This document shows positions 6,928 to 12,800 of a stretch of DNA of 12,800 nucleotides, piece after piece. The stretch is from NCBI GenBank assembly GCA_937898535.1, contig CALDKP010000364.1, positions 1 through 12,800 of the forward strand, in the 5' to 3' direction. Within the stretch, counting starts at the first letter, position 1. Each line of letters opens with the position of its first letter. Origin of the DNA: an uncultured Sphingomonadales bacterium. Its GTDB lineage: Bacteria; Pseudomonadota; Alphaproteobacteria; Sphingomonadales; Sphingomonadaceae. Made by a program: the position numbers and the translations under genes. Under the pieces are notes generated by a model, which made no database searches, had not been told where the DNA came from, and saw only the letters and a list, made by a program, of their open reading frames with translations.

Positions 6928-8112
6928 TCAGTTCCGTCGATTTCTACGCTTGGCGTCGCTCGCCATCAGCGCACGCAAAATGCCCTCGCGAATTCCGCGA
7001 TCCGCAACGCCCAGCCGCTCACCGGGCCATATATCAAAAATAGCCTCAAGGATGGCGCAGCCGGCAACGACCAAGTCCGCGCGCTCATGCCCAATGGTCG
7101 GGAATTCAGCCCGCCCCTCTATAGTGCGGCGGGCAAGCTCGCGGCTAATCTCGCGCATGGCGGCGGTCGGCAAATGCAGCCCGTCAACAGCGCGGCGATC
7201 ATAGCTGTTCAGCTTGAGATAGACGCTGGCTAGCGTCGTTACCGTTCCCGAAGTCCCCAAAAGCCTGCGGTCTCCGCCATCCTCCGGCAAACGTGCGGCG
7301 AACTCGGCAAAGCTTGCCATCACCTTTGCGCGCATCGATGTATAAATGGCGTTTAGCTGCTCAGGCGTCTCCGCCTCGGCCCGTTCACTTTCGGTCAAAG
7401 ACACCACGCCCCATGGAACGCTCACCCAGTCTAATATCTCGGGAACGCCGCCACTTGTCGACACCAGCACAAGCTCAGTCGACCCGCCGCCAATGTCGAA
7501 TATAAGCGCTGGACCCTCCCCTTGCTCCAGCAAGGCATGGCATCCCATGACGGCAAGGCGCGCCTCTTCCTTTGGGCTGATGATATCAAGATGGATACCG
7601 GTCTCGCGCTTGACGCGTTCAATGAACTGCGCGCCGTTGACGGCCTGCCGACATGCCTCAGTCGCAACCGACCTCGCGAGAACGACATTACGCTTTTTCA
7701 GCTTCTCGGCGCATACGGACAGTGCCTCAACCGCGCGGTCCATGGCCTCATCGCTCATCCGGCCCGTCGCAGTCAGCCCCTCGCCCAACCGGACAACCCG
7801 CGAAAATGCATCTACGACGGTGAAATCATCTCCACCAGCCCGCGCGATTAACAATCGGCAGTTGTTCGTCCCAAGGTCAAGCGCAGCATATGCTGTCCGA
7901 TCAAGCCAGTTACGCGGTAAAGCCGCGTTATCTGCAGGAACAAAACCATTGGCGGCCTTGGGAGACGTGTTGGATGTGTTTGCACGCGCTGCGCCCTCAG
8001 CCGAAGCTTGCTGCAGTGTTGCAGCCTTGGGTGCCGCATTCTTGCGACGGGGCGGCTTTTTACGTTTACGCCCGCGTCCCTTTTGCGGCGATGGCGCGAC
8101 ATTCTCGCCCAT
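6928..8112 (-). CDS. Ppx/GppA-family exopolyphosphatase/pppGpp phosphohydrolase
   Basis: Enzyme of the ASKHA superfamily that hydrolyses inorganic polyphosphate from its ends and/or converts pppGpp to ppGpp. It has 394 residues. The first 65 or so form a basic, low-complexity extension (GRGRKRKKPPRRK, then Ala/Asn/Ser-rich) not needed by the core fold. The phosphate-binding motifs are AALDLGTNNCRLLIA (76-90) and FDIGGGSTEL (205-214); ATEACR (150-155) and SPKEEARL (179-186) with its paired Glu match the catalytic region of the family. It is short compared with the roughly 500-residue Escherichia coli enzymes, lacking the C-terminal HD-like domain, as is common for the short class. The start ATG at 8112 has only a weak AAGTGAG upstream. 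It is followed by rlmE in a two-gene operon. Ppx and GppA activities cannot be separated by eye, so no symbol is given. Confidence 0.93.
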   Translation of the reverse strand: MGENVAPSPQKGRGRKRKKPPRRKNAAPKAATLQQASAEGAARANTSNTSPKAANGFVPADNAALPRNWLDRTAYAALDLGTNNCRLLIARAGGDDFTVVDAFSRVVRLGEGLTATGRMSDEAMDRAVEALSVCAEKLKKRNVVLARSVATEACRQAVNGAQFIERVKRETGIHLDIISPKEEARLAVMGCHALLEQGEGPALIFDIGGGSTELVLVSTSGGVPEILDWVSVPWGVVSLTESERAEAETPEQLNAIYTSMRAKVMASFAEFAARLPEDGGDRRLLGTSGTVTTLASVYLKLNSYDRRAVDGLHLPTAAMREISRELARRTIEGRAEFPTIGHERADLVVAGCAILEAIFDIWPGERLGVADRGIREGILRALMASDAKRRNRRN

Positions 8113-8140
8113 AGCCGTAAACTCACTTCTTATTTTCTAT

Positions 8141-8160
8141 CCGGGCAGATGTTCTGCCGG
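8141..8160. repeat. Inverted repeat upstream of ppx/gppA
   Basis: GGCAGA-TGT-TCTGCC is a perfect 6-bp inverted repeat with a 3-nt centre; the flanking CCG and GG extend pairing around one bulged G. It lies 28 bp before the ppx/gppA start on the minus strand, where it could be an operator or a leader hairpin. No U-tract follows on either strand, so it is not a terminator. Confidence 0.5.
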
Positions 8161-8240
8161 TACCTGAAGCCGTGGTACGCGCTGCACGTTAAAAATTCAA
8201 CATTTTTGAATATCGTAGCGGCCCACCCGGATTCAGCGGC

Positions 8241-8269
8241 TTGACCCTGCACGGGCACCAGCATATAGG
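8241..8269 (+). promoter_or_regulatory. Promoter of tRNA-Gln
   Basis: TTGACC (8241-8246), a 17-nt spacer and TATAGG (8264-8269) form a good sigma-70-type promoter. Predicted initiation is about 6 nt before the mature tRNA 5' end. The sequence after the -10 is GC-rich (CCCGGCC), like the discriminators of stringently controlled stable-RNA promoters. Confidence 0.75.
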
Positions 8270-8281
8270 CCCGGCCTCTGT

Positions 8282-8355
8282 TCCCCGGTCGTCTAACGGT
8301 AAGACTACGGACTCTGACTCCGTCTATTGAGGTTCGAATCCTTACCGGGGAACCA
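8282..8355 (+). tRNA. tRNA-Gln (anticodon CTG)
   Basis: A full cloverleaf can be drawn. The acceptor stem TCCCCGG (8282-8288) pairs with CCGGGGA (8345-8351), followed by discriminator A8352 and an encoded CCA (8353-8355). The D-stem is GTC/GAC with a TAACGGTAA loop. The anticodon stem ACGGA/TCCGT encloses loop CTCTGAC, giving anticodon CTG at 8314-8316, which reads CAG (Gln). The T-loop is TTCGAAT. The U1-A72 pair is typical of glutamine tRNAs. It has its own promoter just upstream. No clear terminator was seen downstream. Confidence 0.97.
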
Positions 8356-8436
8356 TCATAACATATTGATATAGTTGCACTTTAATGCTGCAGAGCGGTG
8401 TGAATTACGCGCATTTGTGTTACTTCGCTAACCCAC

Positions 8437-8499
8437 GCAATTCCGCGCCTTTCCGGGCATTTCCATGCACTCCCCGCAGCTCCGTGCATCATGTATGCA
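8437..8499. repeat. Degenerate 10-nt-period array in the tRNA-Gln/lyase spacer
   Basis: The 228-bp gap (8356-8583) has no gene. Within it, the triplet GCA (once GCC) recurs at 8437, 8447, 8457, 8467, 8476, 8486 and 8497, often preceded by TTCC or TCC, as in TTCCGCGCCT, TTCCGGGCAT and TTCCATGCAC. The unit is about 10 nt, one DNA turn, and is not a multiple of 3, so it is not coding. The role is unknown. The rest of the gap shows no recognisable terminator. Confidence 0.5.
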
Positions 8500-8583
8500 A
8501 CATTATAGCGCCTATCAAAGCAGTGGCAGATTTTAATGCACCGCCGAGCTTACAGTCATATCGCATGCACACGCAAAGGCGAC

Positions 8584-9366
8584 TTAGCTTGGCACGAACT
8601 CAATCTGGGCTGCAGCCGCGCCGGACATGATGAAACCAATGGGTCGTTCGGTTTCTTCCTGTAGATGAGCGATAATGCTGGCGGTGCGCGCGAGCAGTGA
8701 AATGCCTTTTAGTGCCGCGAGCGGAAAGCCCACGTCAAGCATGACTGCAGGGATAGCGCCATTGACATTGATGGGCAGTGGCCGGCCAATGGCATCGGGT
8801 AAAACATCGCGGATGGCATACAGCATCCCTATATGCTTACCGACAATCCCATGTTCTTCAGCAAGGCGAAGCAAAAGGTTGGCGCGCGGGTCGCCGTCCG
8901 AATGCTGTGGATGCCCAAATCCGGGGATTGCCTTTTTCTCAGCGCGCAGCGCGATGATTTTTTCTTTGGCAATGTCTGATGCGTTTGCACCCGTGGCTTC
9001 CGTCGCCTCCACGCATTCTGCATAAAAACGTCCGGCGACTTCTGCGCTGCCCAAGACGACGCTGCCACAACCCAGCAGGCCTGCGGCCACGGCACCATGA
9101 AATGCTTCTGGCGCTGCTGCGTACGTCATACGCGATGCGACGACGCTTGGCACCAGACCATGCTCGGCAATCGCAGCGAGCACCGCATTGCAAAAGAATA
9201 GCTGAGTCGGCGTAGGCAGCGTGCCTGTCACCAGCATCCAGAAATAGCTGGTGAAATCGACTTTGCCGATGACCTCTTCGCACAAATCCATACCGCGCAC
9301 GTTGATGCTGTGCGCGTCCGATGTGCAGATTGAGGTGAAAGGTGCGTCCTGTTTGCCGATACGCAT
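8584..9366 (-). CDS. Citryl-CoA lyase-like protein (citrate synthase/ATP-citrate lyase C-terminal fold)
   Basis: A 260-residue protein corresponding to the small citrate synthase-fold lyases, which in characterised members cleave citryl-CoA to acetyl-CoA and oxaloacetate. Matches to the fold are AEHGLVPS (His69, in the place of ATP-citrate lyase His900), GFGHPQHSDGDPRAN (His152, equivalent to His975 and the GxGH motif of citrate synthase) and LPINVNGAIPAV (in the place of LNVDG). At that last motif the expected catalytic Asp is Asn202. The start ATG at 9366 has GGAG 7 nt upstream. The gene diverges from the CoA-transferase gene across 79 bp holding overlapping promoters and a candidate operator. 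It probably cleaves a CoA thioester made by the neighbouring transferase, but the substrate may not be citryl-CoA. The family is fairly certain; the reaction is not. Confidence 0.85.
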   Translation of the reverse strand: MRIGKQDAPFTSICTSDAHSINVRGMDLCEEVIGKVDFTSYFWMLVTGTLPTPTQLFFCNAVLAAIAEHGLVPSVVASRMTYAAAPEAFHGAVAAGLLGCGSVVLGSAEVAGRFYAECVEATEATGANASDIAKEKIIALRAEKKAIPGFGHPQHSDGDPRANLLLRLAEEHGIVGKHIGMLYAIRDVLPDAIGRPLPINVNGAIPAVMLDVGFPLAALKGISLLARTASIIAHLQEETERPIGFIMSGAAAAQIEFVPS

Positions 9367-9379
9367 AACTGCTCCATAT

Positions 9380-9411
9380 TTCGAATTTCGAAGTTGATTT
9401 CGTTATTCGAA
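9380..9411. promoter_or_regulatory. Candidate IclR operator, lyase/CoA-transferase spacer
   Basis: Four boxes with TTCG cores start at 9380 (TTCGAA), 9387 (TTCGAA), 9399 (TTCGTT) and 9406 (TTCGAA), giving offsets of 0, 7, 19 and 26. Boxes 1 and 2 form a perfect 13-nt palindrome. The central 14 nt (9389-9402) is CGAA-N6-TTCG. The same arrangement occurs at 11413-11444, with 26 of 32 bases identical. The element covers the -35 and spacer of the plus-strand promoter and the -10 of the minus-strand one, so a bound regulator could control both. Assignment to the adjacent IclR protein is inference from proximity and symmetry. Confidence 0.7.
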
Positions 9412-9422
9412 TTTTCTACGAT
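9394..9422 (+). promoter_or_regulatory. Promoter of the CoA-transferase/iclR operon
   Basis: TTGATT (9394-9399), a 17-nt spacer and TACGAT (9417-9422). Predicted initiation near 9429 leaves a leader of about 17 nt that contains the GGAG ribosome-binding site (9435-9438). The -35 lies in the 6-nt linker between the two halves of the candidate operator. Confidence 0.65.
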
Positions 9423-9430
9423 GAAGTCAA
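9402..9430 (-). promoter_or_regulatory. Divergent promoter of the citryl-CoA lyase-like gene
   Basis: On the minus strand, TTGACT (9430-9425), a 17-nt spacer and AATAAC (9407-9402, 4 of 6 matches). It overlaps the plus-strand promoter almost completely, so the two polymerases would compete and share the operator. The -10 is weak, hence moderate confidence. Confidence 0.45.
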
Positions 9431-9445
9431 GTCTGGAGACAAAAA

Positions 9446-10597
9446 ATGGCGAAGCCGCTCGACAATATCACTGTTCTCGAAATGGGAACATTTATCACGG
9501 GGCCTGCGGCCGGAATGTTGCTGGCTGACTTGGGCGCGACTGTTATCAAGATTGAGCAACCCAAGGTCGGCGACCCGTTCCGTGCCTTCCGCGGCGCATT
9601 ATACAGTCCGCACTTCCAAACGTACAACCGGAACAAGAAGAGCATCACGCTGGATACACGGCTGCCCGAAGACTTGGCGGTCTTCGATGCATTGTTGGCG
9701 GACGCGGATGTCTTCATTCAGAACTTTCGTCCCGGCGTTGCCGACAAGATTGGCGTTTCCCCGTCGCGATTACAGGCATTGAACCCGCGGTTGGTCTATG
9801 CGTCTATTTCGGGCTTCGGCAATGAAGGTCCGGACCGTGATCGACCCGCTTTCGACACAGTAGCGCAAGCGGTTAGCGGATTTTTGCGTTTACTTGTGAA
9901 CCCTGTGCATCGCCGTGTCGTGGGCCCGGCGCTTGCAGACTCCTTGACCGGTTTCTATGCGGCTTATGGTGTGCTGGCGGCGTTGTACGAACGGGAGCGA
10001 ACAGGCAAAGGCCGTCTGGTAGAAACGTCGATGTTTGAATCGATGGCGCATTTCAATCTTGATGACTTCACGCATTATTTTTCCGACAATCAGATCATGG
10101 GGCCATATAGCCGTCCCAACGTGTCACAGTCTTATGTGTTTGAATGTGCAGACGGCGCCTGGATCGCGTTGCACATGTCATCGCCGCCCAAATTCTGGGA
10201 AAATCTGGCGACGGCCGTTGGGCAGCCCGACATGCTGTCGCTTCCCATGTTTGAAAGCCGTGAGGCACGCATTGCCAATTACGAAAATGTAATCGGCTTC
10301 TTGGCGCCGATCTTCAAGACACGCGATCGCCAGACATGGTGCGATACATTGCGGGAATTGGAAGTCCCGCATGCCCCCGTCAACACGTCGCAAGAAGCGA
10401 TTGAATCCGAGCAGGCCAAAGCGCTGCAGCTTTGCATTGAGGATCCGAACGGTCCGCATGGCGTGTTCAGGACGATTAGATCGCCCGTGACTTTTGACGG
10501 CGAACGTGCTCTTGAAGTCACCGCTCCGCCAGTTCTTGGTGCACATGATGAAGAGCTGGTGGCGCCGCTGCGAAGGACATTAGAAAGGTCGGATTGA
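9446..10597 (+). CDS. Class III CoA-transferase (CaiB/BaiF, formyl-CoA transferase family)
   Basis: Cytoplasmic enzyme that moves CoA between carboxylic acids through an aspartyl-CoA anhydride/thioester intermediate. It has 383 residues, close to the usual length of about 400. The N-terminal Rossmann part starts with ITVLEMGTFITGPAAGMLLADLGATVIKIE (residues 8-37), typical of the family, and the nucleophile is Asp165 in PALADSLTG. RNKKSITLD and LVYASISGFG are further family signatures. GGAG lies 7 nt before the ATG at 9446. The TGA overlaps the iclR ATG by one base (TGATG), so the two genes are translationally coupled. Donor and acceptor acids cannot be read from the sequence. Its neighbour suggests that it activates an acid which the lyase-like protein then cleaves. 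Confidence 0.94.
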   Translation: MAKPLDNITVLEMGTFITGPAAGMLLADLGATVIKIEQPKVGDPFRAFRGALYSPHFQTYNRNKKSITLDTRLPEDLAVFDALLADADVFIQNFRPGVADKIGVSPSRLQALNPRLVYASISGFGNEGPDRDRPAFDTVAQAVSGFLRLLVNPVHRRVVGPALADSLTGFYAAYGVLAALYERERTGKGRLVETSMFESMAHFNLDDFTHYFSDNQIMGPYSRPNVSQSYVFECADGAWIALHMSSPPKFWENLATAVGQPDMLSLPMFESREARIANYENVIGFLAPIFKTRDRQTWCDTLRELEVPHAPVNTSQEAIESEQAKALQLCIEDPNGPHGVFRTIRSPVTFDGERALEVTAPPVLGAHDEELVAPLRRTLERSD

Positions 10598-11409
10598 TGG
10601 CTAAAATCGAGAAAGACCCTGAGTATCTCTCGACGCTCGAACGTGGTCTTTCCGTTTTGCGGGCTTTTGACGACCAACATCCCGAAATGCGGTTAAGCGA
10701 GGTCGCTGCGGTGACCGGCCTTAGCCCCGCCGTAGCCCGGCGCTGCCTCAATACCCTTGTCGCCTTGGGATATATTGCCCAGCATGACCGCAACTTCCTC
10801 CTGAAGCCTGAAGTTCTGGCATTCGGCTCTGCCTTTCATTCGTCAATGCATCTTGAACAGGTGGTTGTCCCGGCCTTGCAGTCGCTGCGCGATGATACGG
10901 GCGACAGCGCGTCGATCGTTTCGCTGGCGGGCAAGGACATTCTATACCTCGCGCATGTATCTACCAACCGGCGTATCCGGTTGGGGGTCAATGTAGGCAC
11001 GCGCTTTCCCGCGCATGCGACGTCGATGGGCAAGACCATATTGGCTTTCTTGTCGGACAGCGAGATTGCGGCATTTTTAGAGACCGCACCATTTGAAAAA
11101 TTTACCGAGCATACCGTGACGACAGCGGACGCCATGCGCGAGCGGCTTCAGCTCATCCGGGAACGCGGATATGACTCCGCCTTTGACGAGCTTGATTTTG
11201 GTATCGTTTCGGTGGCGGTGCCGGTGTTTGATTCATCGCGGCGCGCGATCGCCGCTGTGAACTGTTCGACTTCAACGACTCGCATATCCCAAGAAGAACT
11301 GATTCAGTCCCGGCTACCTTTGCTCCGCGAAGCCGCTGCAGAGATTGAATCCTCGCTGCGCAGATTTCTGTCGTTGGCCACCGCTTTACAAGCGGATTCA
11401 GTGACATAA
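10597..11409 (+). CDS. IclR-family transcriptional regulator (PcaR/PcaU/PobR-like)
   Basis: Dimeric or tetrameric DNA-binding regulator responding to a small acid effector. It has 270 residues from the ATG at 10597; a TTG one codon earlier is less likely. The N-terminal winged helix-turn-helix has its HTH at about 33-54 (LSEVAAVTGLSPAVARRCLN). The IclR effector domain follows, with SMGKTILAFLSD, ERGYDSAFDELDFGIVSVAV and the C-terminal LPLLREAAAEI. This style resembles the PcaR/PcaU/PobR branch, whose known members respond to aromatic-pathway acids such as protocatechuate, beta-ketoadipate or 4-hydroxybenzoate. It is translationally coupled to the CoA-transferase gene. It likely binds the repeated four-box element upstream of its own operon and of the TonB receptor gene, controlling uptake and catabolism together and regulating itself. 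The effector is unknown. Confidence 0.94.
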   Translation: MAKIEKDPEYLSTLERGLSVLRAFDDQHPEMRLSEVAAVTGLSPAVARRCLNTLVALGYIAQHDRNFLLKPEVLAFGSAFHSSMHLEQVVVPALQSLRDDTGDSASIVSLAGKDILYLAHVSTNRRIRLGVNVGTRFPAHATSMGKTILAFLSDSEIAAFLETAPFEKFTEHTVTTADAMRERLQLIRERGYDSAFDELDFGIVSVAVPVFDSSRRAIAAVNCSTSTTRISQEELIQSRLPLLREAAAEIESSLRRFLSLATALQADSVT

Positions 11410-11412
11410 ATA

Positions 11413-11444
11413 TTCGCATATCGAACTTGACTTCGATTTTCGAA
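11413..11444. promoter_or_regulatory. Candidate IclR operator, TonB receptor promoter
   Basis: Second copy of the 32-nt element. Boxes start at 11413 (TTCGCA), 11420 (ATCGAA), 11432 (TTCGAT) and 11439 (TTCGAA), again at offsets 0, 7, 19 and 26. The central 14 nt (11422-11435) is CGAA-N6-TTCG. It begins 4 bp after the iclR stop and overlaps the -35 and spacer of the receptor promoter in the same register as at 9380-9411. Confidence 0.7.
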
Positions 11445-11455
11445 CGAATTAGAAC
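11427..11455 (+). promoter_or_regulatory. Promoter of the TonB-dependent receptor gene
   Basis: TTGACT (11427-11432), a 17-nt spacer and TAGAAC (11450-11455). Predicted initiation near 11462 gives a leader of about 50 nt. The receptor therefore probably has its own promoter, although read-through from iclR is possible because no terminator lies between them. Confidence 0.65.
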
Positions 11456-11511
11456 TATGTGATACGCTTCGGTGATAGAAGGCGTTCGACATGATCCGGG
11501 GAGGATGAAGA

Positions 11512-12800
11512 ATGGCATTTCAGTCTGCAAAATGGGCTTCAGCGGCCTTAGTAACTTTGATGGCGTCGGCTGCGACGGTACCAAGCATCGCATACGCACA
11601 AGATGCGGTTGCGGAAGAAGCACCAAAAGAAATCGTGGTCAGCGCCCTTCGTCGCGATCAAAATTTGCAGGACGTGCCTGCGGCGGTCACCGCCTTCAGC
11701 GCAGAAGCCATCGAGAATGCAGGCATTGAAAAGCCGCTCGACTTCATCAACCTGACATCAAACGTCAATCTGGTGGAAACACAAAACTCCGGCAACGCGT
11801 TCATCATTATCCGCGGCATCACGCAGGCACGCAACAGTGAGCCCTCGGTTGCAGTCGTTATCGACGGCGTTCAGCAGGTGAACCCTGCTGCATTCAACCA
11901 AGAACTGGTTGATATTGCGCAAATCGAAGTTCTCAAGGGGCCGCAGGGTGGTCTTTATGGCCGCAACGCAATTGGCGGTGCGATCATCATCACCAGCCAG
12001 AAACCAACTGACGAATTCTCCGGCAGCATCAAAGCCGGCGTTGACAACGGCTTTGGCTGGAACGTCCGTGCAGGCCTTAGTGGCCCACTGTCCGACACCG
12101 TAAAGTATCGCATGTCGGGTTCGTACCGGGATACAAAAGGTTATCTGCCTAACACATTCCTGAATGAAGATGCCGACCCTGTTAAGGACCTTTCGCTGCG
12201 CGGCAATCTGCTGTTCGAACCAGGCAATGGCTGGACCGCTGACTTGCGCGCATCTTATGCAAAGCTAGAAACACAGGCACTCTACTTCAACATCGTCAAT
12301 GACGTTAATGATGTCAGCCTGCCGATCCGCGTCAACAACCGCGGCATCAACAATCGCGATATTTTGAACGTTGCGGCGAAATTCGCCTATGAGGGCGACG
12401 GCTTCACGGCAACGTCAATTACCTCGTACGACACGGTCAAAGAAATCCTGACCGGCGACGCATTTGACTTCCGGCCGGTCAACGAATCCTTCTTGTTCCG
12501 TCCAGCCAATTCACCTTTCGGCTTTGGCCTCGGTTTCGGTATCGATATTGCGCAAAGCCAATATCTAGACGTCAAGGCCGTCAGCCAGGAAATTCGCATT
12601 GAGTCGCCAAAGAACGACAAATTGTTCTGGATGTTCGGTGGCTATTTTATCGATACGCAACGTTTCATCTCTACGGGGAACCTCGTCGATTTCGGACAAG
12701 GTGTGTTCCCGGTTTACCGTACGCCTTCGACCAACCCTGCAAGTCCGCAGCAGACGTTCCTTGCAGACAGCCAGAATAACTTTGCTTGGGCTGTATTCGG
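11512..12800 (+). CDS. TonB-dependent outer-membrane receptor, 3'-truncated by window end
   Basis: Energy-coupled outer-membrane transporter. 429 codons are visible, from an ATG with a strong GGAGG (11500-11504) 7 nt upstream; the family usually has 700-850 residues. The signal peptide (1-29) ends AYA before QDA. A TonB box EIVVSALRR (40-48) is followed by the plug domain (about 52-165), with VAVVIDGV and IEVLKGPQGGLYGRNAIGGAI (138-158), then the first beta-barrel strands ending in aromatic or alternating residues. This sphingomonad style of receptor often transports carbon sources rather than siderophores. The upstream operator copy ties it to the IclR/CoA-transferase/lyase genes, so its cargo is probably the compound they degrade. 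The actual substrate cannot be deduced. Confidence 0.95.
   Translation, partial: MAFQSAKWASAALVTLMASAATVPSIAYAQDAVAEEAPKEIVVSALRRDQNLQDVPAAVTAFSAEAIENAGIEKPLDFINLTSNVNLVETQNSGNAFIIIRGITQARNSEPSVAVVIDGVQQVNPAAFNQELVDIAQIEVLKGPQGGLYGRNAIGGAIIITSQKPTDEFSGSIKAGVDNGFGWNVRAGLSGPLSDTVKYRMSGSYRDTKGYLPNTFLNEDADPVKDLSLRGNLLFEPGNGWTADLRASYAKLETQALYFNIVNDVNDVSLPIRVNNRGINNRDILNVAAKFAYEGDGFTATSITSYDTVKEILTGDAFDFRPVNESFLFRPANSPFGFGLGFGIDIAQSQYLDVKAVSQEIRIESPKNDKLFWMFGGYFIDTQRFISTGNLVDFGQGVFPVYRTPSTNPASPQQTFLADSQNNFAWAVF

Noticed and set aside
7346..8167. 273-codon frame on the plus strand opposite ppx/gppA
   Set aside because: Shadow of a firmly identified gene; the composition is low-complexity and no motif is recognisable.
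8191..8211. Two mutually exclusive small hairpins (AAAAAT/ATTTTT and ATTCAA/TTGAAT) upstream of the tRNA promoter
   Set aside because: AT-rich, weak stems in a spacer; overlapping symmetry of this size is likely by chance.

Overview
The window looks like chromosomal DNA from an alphaproteobacterium, most likely a sphingomonad (order Sphingomonadales) of moderate GC content. The evidence is an alphaproteobacterial-type RNase E with a long acidic/Arg-rich insertion in its S1 domain and a C-terminal GWW motif, the order amidase / rne / M48 protease / DsbA-like protein, and a TonB-dependent receptor beside a CaiB-type CoA-transferase. The taxon is inferred from sequence style and synteny; no search was run. 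Bases 1-48 are not genomic: they match the Illumina P7/TruSeq read-2 adapter with an 8-base index. The first gene is therefore cut by the contig end, not by biology.

Left part (49-8355), housekeeping. A 3'-truncated periplasmic N-acetylmuramoyl-L-alanine amidase (minus) diverges from rne (plus) across about 510 bp without a gene. That gap holds a short palindrome and, directly before the rne Shine-Dalgarno, a potential stem-loop. rne ends in a strong Rho-independent terminator. It is followed by a probable two-gene envelope operon: a secreted M48 zinc metalloprotease with TPRs, then a membrane-anchored DsbA/ScsC-like thiol oxidoreductase. This operon converges on a minus-strand pair, ppx/gppA-like then rlmE, and the two facing stop codons share a TTAA. 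A tRNA-Gln(CTG) with its own promoter lies just upstream of ppx/gppA.

Right part (8356-12800), accessory metabolism and transport. After a 228-bp gap that contains a degenerate array with a 10-nt period come a minus-strand citryl-CoA lyase-like protein (citrate-synthase fold), a divergent class III CoA-transferase translationally coupled to an IclR-family regulator of the PcaR/PobR type, and a TonB-dependent receptor that runs off the window end. The lyase/transferase intergenic region and the receptor promoter carry the same 32-nt element: four TTCG-type boxes at offsets 0, 7, 19 and 26, with the promoter -35 TTGA between the two pairs. The simplest reading is one IclR-controlled regulon: the receptor imports an unknown compound, the transferase makes its CoA thioester (of the compound or a breakdown product), and the lyase cleaves it. 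The lyase has Asn where the catalytic Asp of citrate synthase and ATP-citrate lyase is expected, so its annotated reaction is uncertain. This module is the best candidate here for an undescribed system.
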